Assembly: GCA_963850345.1 (NCBI GenBank)
Contig: CAWKKW010000009.1
Span: 558,001 to 622,000, forward strand
Length of the DNA stretch: 64,000 nt
Source of the DNA: CAWKKW01 sp963850345
Lineage (GTDB): Bacteria; Acidobacteriota; Terriglobia; Terriglobales; Acidobacteriaceae
Direction of reading: 5' to 3'
The translations under genes were made by a program, and so were the position numbers. Positions 1 to 9,805 of the stretch are shown here, one piece after another; position 1 is the first letter of the stretch, and each line of letters begins with the position of its first letter. The notes beneath the pieces were generated by a model. The model did not search any database, was not told the DNA's origin, and saw only the letters and a program-made list of their open reading frames with translations.

Positions 1-740
1 TAGACCTTGCGCGAGAGAATGGCTTCGACCGCCGCCAGGTCTTCCTCCGTATCGACGCCGATGGTGTCGTAAGGAGTCGGCTCCACGTAGATGTCGATTC
101 CGTTCTCAAGAAAGCGCAACTGCTCCAGCCGTTCCGCCGCCTCGAGCGAACTCGCGGGCAGAAAAGGGAAGCGATCCAGCGCGGCCTTCCGGTACGCATA
201 CAGCCCAAGATGTTTCTGATAGCTCACGCCGCCTGCGCGGTCGCGGTCGTAGGGGATTGTTGCCCGGGAGAAGTACAGCGCCTTTCCATTGCCGGCGGTG
301 ACTACCTTGACCGCGTTCGGATTCGCGACTTGGTCGGGTGCGCATGCGGTGGCGATGGTCGAGACCTGCGCCTCAGGGGATCGCTGCAAGGGCGCGAGCA
401 GCGCGTCGATGTGTTCCGGTTTCAGGAGCGGTTCGTCTCCCTGGATGTTGACGTAAATGCCTGCGGCGACACTCTGCGACACGTGGTAGACGCGATCGGT
501 GCCGCTGGCGCAATCCTCCGGCGTGAGCACGGCGTCCCACTTGCGCGACTCGGCGAGCGCCAGCACCTCGGTCGAATCCGTCGCGATGATGACCTGATCG
601 AGTTGCGCGCACGCACGGGCCGCCCGGTACACCCAGGCCAGCATGGGTTCTCCGGCGATGGGTCGCAGCACTTTGCGCGGCAGACGAGTGGAGGCCAGTC
701 GCGCGGGGATGACGCCGACAATGTAAGGCTTCAATGGCAA
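1..740 (-). CDS. kdsB: 3-deoxy-manno-octulosonate cytidylyltransferase (CMP-KDO synthetase)
   Basis: Activates KDO with CTP to CMP-KDO for lipopolysaccharide inner core synthesis in the cytoplasm. The frame reads without interruption for 246 codons. It opens with the nucleotide-binding signature VIPARLASTRLPRK, then SGTDR, NIQGDEP and the C-terminal GVDTEEDL, all typical of KdsB (family length about 250 residues). The start is a TTG at 740, six bases after a GAGGAG Shine-Dalgarno; a second TTG six bases downstream is less well placed. The left edge cuts the gene inside what is probably its stop codon (only TA is visible), so the protein is essentially complete. A KDO gene fits a diderm envelope. 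Confidence 0.93.
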   Translation of the reverse strand, partial: MPLKPYIVGVIPARLASTRLPRKVLRPIAGEPMLAWVYRAARACAQLDQVIIATDSTEVLALAESRKWDAVLTPEDCASGTDRVYHVSQSVAAGIYVNIQGDEPLLKPEHIDALLAPLQRSPEAQVSTIATACAPDQVANPNAVKVVTAGNGKALYFSRATIPYDRDRAGGVSYQKHLGLYAYRKAALDRFPFLPASSLEAAERLEQLRFLENGIDIYVEPTPYDTIGVDTEEDLAAVEAILSRKV

Positions 741-835
741 GACGCGCTCCTCACCCTCAGTGTAGAGGCTGCTCCAGTGCGAGAGGATAGAAGGCTGCCC
801 GCACCAACAAGGTCCGGCGCGCAGGGACTACCCAC

Positions 836-1870
836 TCACCCCAGCCAGGCGGGGTTCTTGATGGTTCCGTCGAAGTGATTCGAGGTCTTGAATAACTCGA
901 ACTTGCCAGTCATCGCCGGTTCACGCGTGCGTGCGAGTAAGGCCTGCTTCTGTTCACCGGACATGGGCTTGAACGTCTTCGCCGCCTGCAACGCCTGCTC
1001 CAGGATCTGCTGGCTGTCGATGCCCGTTACCTGCACCGAGATGGGGAGATTCATCGGGTATTGCAGACACTCGATCGGGCTGGCGACCTTGCTGTCCAGA
1101 ATGAAGTGGTCTCCGAAGGCCTTCATGCCGATCACGCCGGTTCCATGCTTCACTGCCACGGGCACCACCTGTTTCTCGAAGCTGCGGAAATGAGCATCCA
1201 TGACATTGAGCGGCATCTGCACCGTGTCGAAGTGGAACCCGGCTTTATCAGCCATCTCAAACATGCGCAGGTGCACCACGGGGTCCTTGTGGCCGGTGAA
1301 GCCGATGTAGCGGATCTTGCCGGCTTGCTTCGCTGCCTGGAACGCCTCAAGCGCGCCAGCCGCGGCAAAGATGCGGTCGGGATCGTCGAGGCGGATGCAC
1401 TCGTGAAATTGGACCAGGTCAATAGTGTCGGTCTGCAGACGGCCCAGCGACTGCTCGATCTGCTTGGCCGCCGAGGACTTGGTGCGGCCATCGACTTTGG
1501 TCATCAGAAAGACCTTCTCGCGATATCCGTCGCGCAGCGCCTGGCCCATGCGCACTTCGCTGATGCCGTCGTTGTAGTCCCAGCAGTTATCGAGGAAGGT
1601 GATGCCGCGATCGATCGCCGAGCGAATCAGCTTGATGCTCTCCTGCGGATCGTCCTGCTTGCCGACGTGAAAACCACCCAGGCCGATAATCGAAACTTTT
1701 TCGCCCGTGGTGCCGAGTTCGCGGTACTGCATATCCGGTGACGCGGGGCGCGATTTCGGGGTAGCCATAGCGGCTTGGCCCGACGCCGTAGACGCCAGGC
1801 CGGTCGACGTCACGCCGGCCGAGATCAGGCCGCTTGCCGCGGCGGACATCATGAAATCTCTTCGGTTCAC
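836..1870 (-). CDS. Tat-exported aldo/keto reductase
   Basis: Predicted NAD(P)H-dependent oxidoreductase of the aldo/keto reductase superfamily, 344 residues. The N-terminus MNRRDFMMSAAASGL carries a twin-arginine (RRDF) signal with an Ala-rich h-region, so the enzyme is probably exported folded. The barrel begins around YRELGTTGEKVSIIGLGGF. The catalytic Asp and Tyr lie in FLDNCWDYNDG, the Lys in FLMTKVDGR and the His in LVQFHEC. Substrate cannot be deduced. It is the only gene between kdsB and lnt on this strand and is separated from kdsB by 95 bases, so it need not be co-transcribed. Similar Tat-signal AKRs are common in Acidobacteria (general knowledge). Confidence 0.88.
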   Translation of the reverse strand: MNRRDFMMSAAASGLISAGVTSTGLASTASGQAAMATPKSRPASPDMQYRELGTTGEKVSIIGLGGFHVGKQDDPQESIKLIRSAIDRGITFLDNCWDYNDGISEVRMGQALRDGYREKVFLMTKVDGRTKSSAAKQIEQSLGRLQTDTIDLVQFHECIRLDDPDRIFAAAGALEAFQAAKQAGKIRYIGFTGHKDPVVHLRMFEMADKAGFHFDTVQMPLNVMDAHFRSFEKQVVPVAVKHGTGVIGMKAFGDHFILDSKVASPIECLQYPMNLPISVQVTGIDSQQILEQALQAAKTFKPMSGEQKQALLARTREPAMTGKFELFKTSNHFDGTIKNPAWLG

Positions 1871-2038
1871 TGGCTTCCTCCCATTTCAGCTGGCGAGAAG
1901 GTGCTCGCGTCCTGCCCTGCGCCACCCTTCCTGCCAAGCCGATTCTGCTGGTTCGGATGAGGGCGCGGGCGGAACAGTTGGTCTCGCTTCCGGCTCCGCC
2001 GACGCCATGAACAAGGACGGGCCGGAAGATCGGCGTGG

Positions 2039-3506
2039 CTAAACCGGGACGGCGGCGGGAGCATGGGAGCGGCGACGACTCCATCGGCCTGCCGGATCGA
2101 AGATCAGTGCGAACAGCAGGGCGAGGTCAGCCCAGGCGAACCAGTCTCCGAGTCGAGCGTAGACGGTCGGATCGTGATGGACGGGGATTTCGCCCACCAG
2201 AAGAGTGAACCTTGCCGATCCTGAGTCGCGCTCCGCCAGCACCCGGCCACGGTCATCGGTCAGCGTGAGCAGCCCCTGCTTCGGCGCGCGTGCGATGCTG
2301 AAGCCGCTCTCCACGCCGCGCAGAATCGCCATCCGTCCATGCAGCCAGCCGTCCTGCACGAAGTCCCACGCAGGCACCAGCAACAGGCCCACATCATCGG
2401 TGCCGTACTGCCGGCTGAGCCGGGGGAAATCCATGTCCTTGCAGATCTCGATGCCCCAACGGCCTGAGCTTTGATCCAGATGGGTGCGGGTGACGCCGGG
2501 AATCTCGTCGGACTCAAAGGCCGGCAGCAGGTGGTGCTTGTCATAGGTCACTGGTGCGATGTTTGATGGCGAGTAAAAACGTGCCTCATTGTGAAATCCC
2601 GGAGACTTCAGCACTCCTGCGATGACAAAGATCTGGTTTCGGTCGGCGGCGCTCTTGAGGATCTGATCCACAGCCGTCAGCGAGGGCTCCGACAGCACCC
2701 CGGTTTTCTCGGGAATCATCACCAGTTGCGCCCCTTGCGCCGCCGCAGCATCAATTTGCGCGGCGTATTCCCGGTACACGGGAACGGCGGCTTCCTGCTT
2801 GGGATACAGGTGTTGCGGCACGTCTGAGGCGATCAAGCCCACTTTGACCCGCGCGACTGTCCGGGCGCGCAACCAGGCGCACCGCAGCGTACCCGAAAAC
2901 CGCGACAAACCAGGCCAATGCTGCTACAGCCACAGCCCTCTGCTGCCGCCTGCTGCCAAAGCCGCTCAGCGACCCGGCCAGCGCGGCAGCGAAGAAGAGG
3001 AGGCAGAAGTCGATGCCCCAGATGCCAGTGACCGAGGCGAGTTGGACTACGGGTAGAAAATCCAGCTGCGAATAGCCGAGATTGCCGAACGTCCCATGCG
3101 GAGACAGCAGATTCATCACGTATTCGTAAGCCACCCACAGAGCCGGCACAAAGAACACACCAGTGACCAGATCGCCTCTTCGCACTCGCATTCGATAGCC
3201 AACCACCGCGACCGCGAATACCAGCGATGGCAGCGCAATGGCTCCGAGTGCGGGCAGACCCGGCACCTCGACTACCCGGAGGTAGCCCCACATGTTCAGC
3301 GAACCAAGCGCCCACCCTGCGAAGGCCACCAGGAACGCTCCCCACCCAGAGAGTCGAGGCGCCAGCAGCAGCACGGGTACCGGCGCTACCCAGGTAAGCC
3401 ACCAAAGCGGATGCAGGCCCGTGCCGAAGTAGACGGCAACGGCCGTAGCAGCCAGCGCTGCGACCGCAGTGAGGATTCGGGTGGGCCCGGCAGAACGGTC
3501 TGGCAT
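2039..3506 (-). pseudogene. lnt: Apolipoprotein N-acyltransferase, frameshifted
   Basis: Lnt transfers the third acyl chain onto lipoproteins in the inner membrane. The N-terminal part (from the ATG at 3506, AGGGAG seven bases upstream) encodes several membrane segments and the LSPHGTFGNLGYSQ region. The C-terminal nitrilase-like domain lies in another frame. It has the expected Glu in MIPEKTGVL, Lys in YDKHHLLPAFESDE and Cys in GIEICKD. The two frames join at about 2848-2860, where one extra base next to a GGG run interrupts the sequence between ...VARPDS and RVKVGLIAS. Restored length is close to 490 residues, slightly short for Lnt. Because lnt is usually important in diderms, a sequencing error is as likely as true loss. 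Confidence 0.85.
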
Positions 3507-3714
3507 GCGGTTGGCTCCCTCGGTTTGCGTCGGTTTCTTTCACGGCCGGAAGATCAAGACCATCGTACTCGGCACGAGCATTGTTATACGGCGGTCACTC
3601 TCGGGGAGTTCACGCGCGAAAGCCAGGCAAGTTGATCGGTGATTCAGGACTGATTCCCGGAGCAACAAATTAGCGCGACTTGCGTCGATGTACCCGCCGA
3701 GCAAGCAATCTGGT

Positions 3715-3743
3715 TTGACTCAGCAAAAGCACCTTCGTATGAT
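3715..3743 (+). promoter_or_regulatory. Sigma-70-type promoter of the tRNA gene
   Basis: TTGACT (3715-3720) and TATGAT (3738-3743) are separated by exactly 17 bases, a near-consensus -35/-10 pair. The tRNA begins 66 bases after the -10 box. The rest of the stretch 3507-3808, between the start of lnt and the tRNA, shows no convincing gene. Confidence 0.75.
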
Positions 3744-3808
3744 CAGGAATAGCCGCAATCGATCCAAGCGATGTCTTCGCCCGAGGGTTGCGCGGCCTTT
3801 TCCCCTCC

Positions 3809-3885
3809 GGCGGCGTAGCTCAGATGGTTAGAGCGACGGACTCATAACCCGTAGGTCGGCAGTTCGATTCTGCCCGCCGCCACCA
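3809..3885 (+). tRNA. tRNA with CAT anticodon, elongator tRNA-Met (or tRNA-Ile2)
   Basis: Full cloverleaf of 77 nt. Acceptor arms GGCGGCG and CGCCGCC pair perfectly. The D-arm contains AGCTCAGATGGTTAGAGC, the anticodon loop is CTCATAA (anticodon CAT), and the T-loop is TTCGATT in a GGCAG/CTGCC stem. Discriminator A and an encoded CCA (3883-3885) follow. The anticodon stem has one A-C mismatch next to the loop. The first pair is G-C, so this is not the initiator. CAT can also be a lysidine-modified Ile tRNA; overall similarity favours Met. Confidence 0.93.
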
Positions 3886-3961
3886 ATCATTTCCAAATAA
3901 AACCTTACATCTTAAACGCTGTACTCCCGGCTGCTATGGCTTCTTTGCCACATCCGCTCGC

Positions 3962-6562
3962 TTACGGCGCCCGCATCAGCGACGCGATACGGTCATGCAG
4001 GGCTTGAGCGATCTGCTCCGGTGTCTGCTGCGCGTCGAACGTAACTGTGTCGCCGACATGTACCGCGAGCCTCCCCGATCGAAACCAAGGCTCTTTCCCT
4101 TGCTTCGCCGCTCCTAGACCCAGCAGAGCGACGGGCAGAATGGCCGCCCCTGACTCCTTCGCCAGCAGCCCGATGCCGCTGCGAAAGGGTTGCAGCGAAC
4201 CGTCGGCGGAGCGATGTCCCTCAGGAAAGACCAGCACGTGGTATCCGCGGTCGAGTGCCTCGCCGACATGGCTGAAACTGCGCCGGAAGCCCGCGCTGCG
4301 CGGCAGGGGAAATACATTGAACAGCGCCGTGACCAGCCAGTACGCGAACGGCGCGAGCAGGTTAAGCCACCACGCGCCCTGATTGCGCGCGTGACGCCAG
4401 TCGTCGAGCATCTCGCCCGACATGGCGATGGCCACCCGTCGTCGCATTTCGCCGGGCAGCGCATACAGGACCAGCGGCGCGTCGAACGAAGTGACGTGGT
4501 TCGCGACGATCAGCAGCGGCCGCGACGGCGCGGTCTTTAGCTCGCGGCGAACGGCTGGCGCGGCGAGCAGCGCGACCAGCGGGCGCAGGATTGCTTCGAC
4601 GAAGACGACACGGAGCACGCGAACAGGCCATGACCAAGGCCAGCGCGGGTAGACGAATTTGCGATTTGGCTGAGCCGCCGCGGGCGTGGACCCAACCACC
4701 GGTCTTGCTTCCGTGCCGCCAAGGGGCGAGTTGGAACTTTCCACAGCGGTGAGCCCGGTGATTTGTCGCAGTTCCTGTAACGTTTGTGCGCCCAGCAGAG
4801 CCTCGTCGCTGACCGTAATGCCAAGCTGCTGTTCGAGCGCGGATTGCAATTGCACCCGGCCCAGGCTATCGAGGTGCAGGTCTTCGTCAAGTCGCGCATT
4901 CTCGCCCAGGTCGGCCGTCTCAGTGCCGCTGATCGAGGCGATCAACTGCAGCAACGGATCGCTGCGACGCTTCCGTCTGCTGACCTTGCGCCTGCTGCCC
5001 GGCAAACCACTGGGCCACGCTGCGACGTTGTATCTTGCCGGTCGCACTGCGGGGCAAATCCAGCTCCGGGCCAGACTGCCCAGCGACGAATGCGTTGATA
5101 CTCAGCTAAGTTCGCGTTAGCCGCGACCACGGCAGCCTGCGCGGATCCCGCGTCTCCGCGAAACAGCAGCACGGCCGCAGGTTCTGTGCCTGCCGCGGTT
5201 TCAAATGCGAAAACGACAGCCTCCTCGACTCCGGGCTGTCGCTTGAGCGCGACCTCGACGTCCTCCGGATGAACATTCAATCCGGCGGATGTGACGATCA
5301 CTTCGCTCTTACGGCCCACAAACCGCAGCTGGCCCGTCTCATCCTGCGTGACCAGGTCGCCGGTCGCCAGCCAGGGATCGCTGCGCTGCCGGAGCCTGCC
5401 TCCTTGCCACGTCGCCGAAGAGACCATGTCGCCGCGCACCAGGATTTCGCCATCGTCACGGATACGTATCTCCCGCCCCGGAAGCGGTTTGCCGATCGTG
5501 CCCTGTCCAGTGCGGAAGGGGTGATTGAGCGTGATCAGCGCCGAAGTCTCGGTCATCCCGTACCCCTGTACGACCACGAAGCCGAGCGTCCTCCAGAACT
5601 GCTCCAACTCCGTCGGCAGTGATGCTCCGCCGCACACGAACGCCCAGAACTTCAGCCCGAACGCGCGATGTACACCGCGAAAGCGCCACCAGCGCCGCGC
5701 AATGGAAGCGCCCTGAGCACGGTTCAGTTCCGCCGCAAGCCCAGGCCGCCCCGCCTCCAAATGCGTCTTCAACAACACCAGCACGCGAGGAACCGCAGCC
5801 AGCAGGCTGATGCGTTCGCGATGCATGGTCTCGTAGCAGGCGGCCGGGCTGCAGGCGCGCTTCGAAGTGCACCTCGGCTGCGAGCAGCGCTGGAATCCAC
5901 AACCCCATGAATTGCCCGAACACATGGCTAAGTGGCAAGGTGTGCAGAAATCTCAGCGGATGCACCAGTCGCTCGTAGCGAAGGTAGCGCTGCATCTCCC
6001 GCTCGATAGGCTCGAGGCTCGCCAGCACATTGCGATGCGTGTGAACAATCCCCTTCGGCTCCGCCGTCGTTCCGGACGTAAACAGGATCTGTAACGGCGT
6101 GTCTAATGTGATCTCCGGATTTGCCAGGTTTGCGGGTTCGGCTGGCAGCGTACTCGCGAGATCTTCGAACGCCAACACCTCTCTCGATGGCTGCAGAGCC
6201 ATCAGCAAGTCAGCGTCGCCAACAATCAGCCGTGCCTGCGTGTCTGCGATGACTCGTTCCGCGAAATCGGCCGACCCGGTAGCGTCGAGCGGGACAGCCA
6301 GCACGCCGCGCAACACGCAGCCAAAGAATGCGCCGATCCACTCCGCGCCGTTCTGCCCCCAGATCGCCACGCGCTCACCGGGTGCGATGCCGCGCCGCTC
6401 CAACTCCGCCGCAAATCGGCGAGCGAGGCTGGCGAGTTCCGCGTAGCTTGTGCCGGTGCGGCGATTTCCACGATAGGTAACAACGGCAGTTGCGGGTCCA
6501 TGACGGCGGAAATCATCCACAATGGTTGCCAGATGCGGTCGCGGCTGGTACGGCTCTGCCAT
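3962..6562 (-). pseudogene. AMP-ligase / acyl carrier / PlsC acyltransferase fusion, several frameshifts
   Basis: Three-domain lipid enzyme resembling the acyl-ACP synthetase/lysophospholipid acyltransferase Aas, with an added carrier domain. The AMP-binding domain starts at the ATG at 6562 (SGTTAEPKG P-loop motif, then GYGMTETSALI, and terminal SATGKIQRRS). A phosphopantetheine domain with LDSLG follows, then PlsC with NHVTSFDAP (HX4D) and FPEGHRSADG, ending at 3962. It would activate a fatty acid, hold it as a thioester and transfer it to a lysolipid. The reading frame changes three times, near 5847 (CCC run), near 5060 and near 4985, each consistent with one extra base. The longest open piece is 3962-5047 (carrier plus PlsC). 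Either decayed or misread. Confidence 0.82.
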
Positions 6563-6596
6563 CGAAGTGTTTCCCGGTTCGCCGGCCCGCAGCAGC

Positions 6597-8057
6597 TTAT
6601 CGCCTCGCGAAGTCGATGTACCCTTGACGCGGGTCGGTGCGGACGAGGCTCACGTTGATCTTGTCGCCCACATCTACTCCTTGCTGCCCCTGCACCAGCA
6701 TGCCCTCCATGTGAGGATGCAGCACGCGCACGAACGAACCGTGCTGATTCACCCCGGTCACAATCGCCTCAAAGTTCTCGCCGATGCGGTGAGCCATGGC
6801 CACCGCGGCGATGCGCTTCTGCATCTCGCGCTCCACCTTGCGCGCTCCATCTTCCTGTAACGTGCACGCCTGTGCGACCCCAGACAGCTCATCGTCAGAA
6901 TACGGCGATGCCTGATGTGCGATCGCCGCCTTGATCAGTCTTTGCGTGACCAGATCGGCGAAACGGCGATTCGGTGCAGTGGAATGCGTGTAGTCCTGCA
7001 CCGCCAGCCCGAAGTGCCCTTGTGACGTGTCCCCGGGACGCTCGATCGCGTATTCGCCGGGCCCCATCAGCTTCACCACTGCCAGGGAGAGATCCGGAAA
7101 GTGTTCAGGATCGGCCGTATGTTGCTGGGTTAGAAAGTTGTTCAGCGCCGCGGAGTCGGCCTCTGCCGGGAGCTTGGTACCCATCTGAGCCGCCAGTTCC
7201 ACGATGCGGTCCCAGCGTTTGGGCGTTTTTACAATGCGCCGGATGGACGTGATCTTGTCCTGCTCGAGCGTGCGCGCGACGACTGCGTTCGCCGCGATCA
7301 TGAAGTCTTCAATCAGCTGTGTGGCGCGGTTCTTCTGCTGCGTCGCAATGTCGACGACCTGGTCTTTGAGCAGCACGGGACGCGTCTCGATGGTCTCGAT
7401 ATTCAGGGCGCCATGACGATAGCGCGCACTGCGGAGGATTTGTGCGACCTCATCCTGCAGCTTCAACTGCGCCTGCAGATCGGCGGAAGCCGCGACCTTG
7501 GGCGGGGCCTCGGCACGACCCTCCAACCAGGCGCCCACCGAGTTATACGCAAGCTGCGCTCGGTTGTGAACCAAAGCCGGATAGAACTGGATCGCGCTCA
7601 CATGCCCGTCTTTGTCGACCACGAACTCGATCACCATGGATCGCCGGTCCTCACCTTCCAGCAGGGAAGTGAGCCCCGTAGAAAGCACCTCGGGCAGCAT
7701 GGAAAAATTGCGAACACCGGTATATACCGTGGTGGTCTCATGCGCGGCGTATCGGTCTATCGGCGAGCCCTTCGGAACATACGCGTCCACATCCGCAATC
7801 CCAATCAGGACACGCGTGGTGCCATCCGAAAGCCGCTCGGCCCACTCGATCTGGTCCAGGTCGCGCGAGGTGTCGTTGTCAATCGAGGACCAGAGCAGGT
7901 TTCTCAGATCTTTGAGCCCGTCGCCCGAATCCGGGTTCAGCGGTTTGGCCGTCAGCTGGCTTGCTTGTTGCTGCGCATCCGCCGGGAAGTCGGGTGAAAA
8001 TCCGTGGTCCATCATGCTTTGCCGGGCGGCGGCCTGCAGATCAAAGGGTGTGTTCAT
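6597..8057 (-). CDS. RNB-domain exoribonuclease (RNase II/R family)
   Basis: Predicted 3'-5' exoribonuclease of 486 residues. It lacks the N-terminal cold-shock domains of RNase R. The RNB metal site is in the segment SSIDNDTSRDLDQ (about residues 56-68); the fourth Asp of the classical cluster is Gln here, which I recall as typical of a shorter RNB subfamily rather than a defect. Further RNB signatures are FSMLPEVLSTG, QLIEDFMIAAN and HFGLAVQDYTHSTAPNRRFADL. An S1-like domain ends the protein (VTGVNQHGSFVRV). The gene stops 34 bases before the AMP-ligase gene on the same strand. Confidence 0.9.
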   Translation of the reverse strand: MNTPFDLQAAARQSMMDHGFSPDFPADAQQQASQLTAKPLNPDSGDGLKDLRNLLWSSIDNDTSRDLDQIEWAERLSDGTTRVLIGIADVDAYVPKGSPIDRYAAHETTTVYTGVRNFSMLPEVLSTGLTSLLEGEDRRSMVIEFVVDKDGHVSAIQFYPALVHNRAQLAYNSVGAWLEGRAEAPPKVAASADLQAQLKLQDEVAQILRSARYRHGALNIETIETRPVLLKDQVVDIATQQKNRATQLIEDFMIAANAVVARTLEQDKITSIRRIVKTPKRWDRIVELAAQMGTKLPAEADSAALNNFLTQQHTADPEHFPDLSLAVVKLMGPGEYAIERPGDTSQGHFGLAVQDYTHSTAPNRRFADLVTQRLIKAAIAHQASPYSDDELSGVAQACTLQEDGARKVEREMQKRIAAVAMAHRIGENFEAIVTGVNQHGSFVRVLHPHMEGMLVQGQQGVDVGDKINVSLVRTDPRQGYIDFARR

Positions 8058-8232
8058 CGGGGTCCTGGAAATGAAAATTGAATCGCAAGAAGCCTATCAT
8101 CCTGTCGTTTCATCGCCGTCATCGGCACGGGCCTCCTGGTTTGTTCCCATGAGAATGATCGCTGCCTCGTGCCTGCTTTCAAGAGGCAACCCGCATCGTA
8201 TGGAGGAACGCAATCAGCAGGAGGAGAACACG

Positions 8233-8757
8233 ATGACAGAATCTACGCAGGAGTTGAGTCGTGAAGACGCAATCAAAAAGGTGGCTGGACTGATCAAAGA
8301 CATCAAGATGGCCATGCTGACCACGGGTACACCGGGCGGCAGATTGCACAGTCGCCCGATGGCTACGCAGGAGACCGATTTTGATGGCAATCTCTGGTTT
8401 CTCACCCGGGAGGACTCCGGAAAAGTGGGCGAGATCCGCCAGGATGCCGAGGTCAACCTGAGCTACGCCGATGGAAAGCACACCTTTGTGTCGCTGTCAG
8501 GGCCTGCCCAGGTGAGCCGCGATCAAGCTAAGGTCGACGAGTTATGGAATCCCATGTACAAGGCCTGGTTCCCGCAGGGGAAAGACGATCCGGAGATTGC
8601 TGTGCTTCGCGTGCAGGTGGTTGAGGCCGAATACTGGGAGGCTCCTGCCAGCGCCGTAGTACGGAACTTCAAAATCATGAAAGCCGCAGTCACCGGCGAT
8701 CACTCCAATGTAGGGGAGCACCAGAAGCTCCAGATGAGCGACCAGCGTGCAGGCTAA
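8233..8757 (+). CDS. Pyridoxamine 5'-phosphate oxidase-fold (general stress protein 26-like) protein
   Basis: Split beta-barrel flavin/PLP-fold protein of 174 residues. Typical segments are MAMLTTGTPGGRLHSRPMATQ, then LWFLTREDSGKVGEI and VNLSYADGKHTFVSLSG. Members bind FMN, F420 or heme; function is generally undefined, often stress-linked. The ATG at 8233 was chosen because AGGAGGAG lies just upstream and the domain begins shortly after; the frame is open further upstream but without homology. It is divergent from the RNB nuclease and followed 24 bases later by an FNT channel gene. Confidence 0.88.
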   Translation: MTESTQELSREDAIKKVAGLIKDIKMAMLTTGTPGGRLHSRPMATQETDFDGNLWFLTREDSGKVGEIRQDAEVNLSYADGKHTFVSLSGPAQVSRDQAKVDELWNPMYKAWFPQGKDDPEIAVLRVQVVEAEYWEAPASAVVRNFKIMKAAVTGDHSNVGEHQKLQMSDQRAG

Positions 8758-8781
8758 CATGCGCGCGCGAAAGCGAGACGA

Positions 8782-9603
8782 ATGCCCCTTCCCAAATTGA
8801 AGCTGAGCCAGAGAGTTGACGAAAAAGCCGGCCAGCCGAATCAAAAGAACCTCGAGCGGCCAACAGCCGATGAAATCTTCGCCCAGGTTGAGCGCAATGC
8901 CCGTTACGAATTGGCTCGACCCAATCTCGCGCTCGCGATCTCCGGGGTGCTCGGCGGCTTGACGATGGGGCTCACCTCCCTGGGTGTTTCGATCGCCCAG
9001 GCCGAGTTAGGCACCAGCCATCGCGCCGAATTCATCTCCATGCTGCTCTACCCCATGGGCTTCATGGCCATCATCGTTGGGCGGGGGCAGCTCTTCACCG
9101 AGAACACGCTCTACCCCGTCGCCCTGGTGCTGTCGGAACGGAAGCATGTTTGGAGGACGCTGCGGCTCTGGTCGGTGGTGCTAAGCACCAACGTTCTCGG
9201 TGCCCTGCTGTTTGCGATGTTGGCCGTAAAGACCGGAGCGTTGCGGCCGGAGTACGTCGAGTCCATGACCAGGATCGGCCTCACCGCCGCCGCCGTACAC
9301 CCTGGGCAGGTGTTCTGGAGTGCCGTGTTCGGCGGATGGATTATCGCCTTGATGGCGTGGATGGTGAGCGGCAGCCACTCCATCACGGGATCGGTCGCGC
9401 TGATCTGGGTGCTCACGTTCGTCGTCGGGCTAGGACACTTTGCCCACTGCATCGCGACGAGCGGAGAAATTCTTGCTGCGGTGTTGAATCATCAACTCGC
9501 CGCACTCAGTTATCTGCATTGGCTAATGCTGGCGGTGCTCGGCAATATCACCGGCGGCGTCCTGCTGGTGACGCTGCTCGAGTATGGGCAGGTGGAAGGA
9601 TAA
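8782..9603 (+). CDS. Formate/nitrite transporter (FNT) family channel
   Basis: Inner-membrane pentameric anion channel of the FNT family, 273 residues, with a hydrophilic N-terminus of about 40 residues and six predicted membrane helices. Matches to the family include LALAISGVLGGLTMGL, FTENTLYPV and the loop around GSHSITGSVALIW. The first half resembles the YfdC branch more than FocA or NirC. The carried ion (formate, nitrite, hydrosulfide or another small acid) cannot be told from sequence. Probably in one transcript with the preceding split-barrel gene. Confidence 0.88.
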   Translation: MPLPKLKLSQRVDEKAGQPNQKNLERPTADEIFAQVERNARYELARPNLALAISGVLGGLTMGLTSLGVSIAQAELGTSHRAEFISMLLYPMGFMAIIVGRGQLFTENTLYPVALVLSERKHVWRTLRLWSVVLSTNVLGALLFAMLAVKTGALRPEYVESMTRIGLTAAAVHPGQVFWSAVFGGWIIALMAWMVSGSHSITGSVALIWVLTFVVGLGHFAHCIATSGEILAAVLNHQLAALSYLHWLMLAVLGNITGGVLLVTLLEYGQVEG

Positions 9604-9805
9604 TCCCGGCGGAGCGGAGGGCAGTTCCTTCTGGACTTGCCGTCTGTTTTCTACTGGACGTCCACGCTGAGATACGAACGCTGCGTTGTCGTCAGCCCGT
9701 TTACCGTCGTCGCCGTGGTGATGGTGAGCGTCTGCACTCCCAGCGGCGTTCCGATCGAAGGCGACGGATTGTTCGGGTTGGACTTGATACTGTTGCCACA
9801 GCCCA

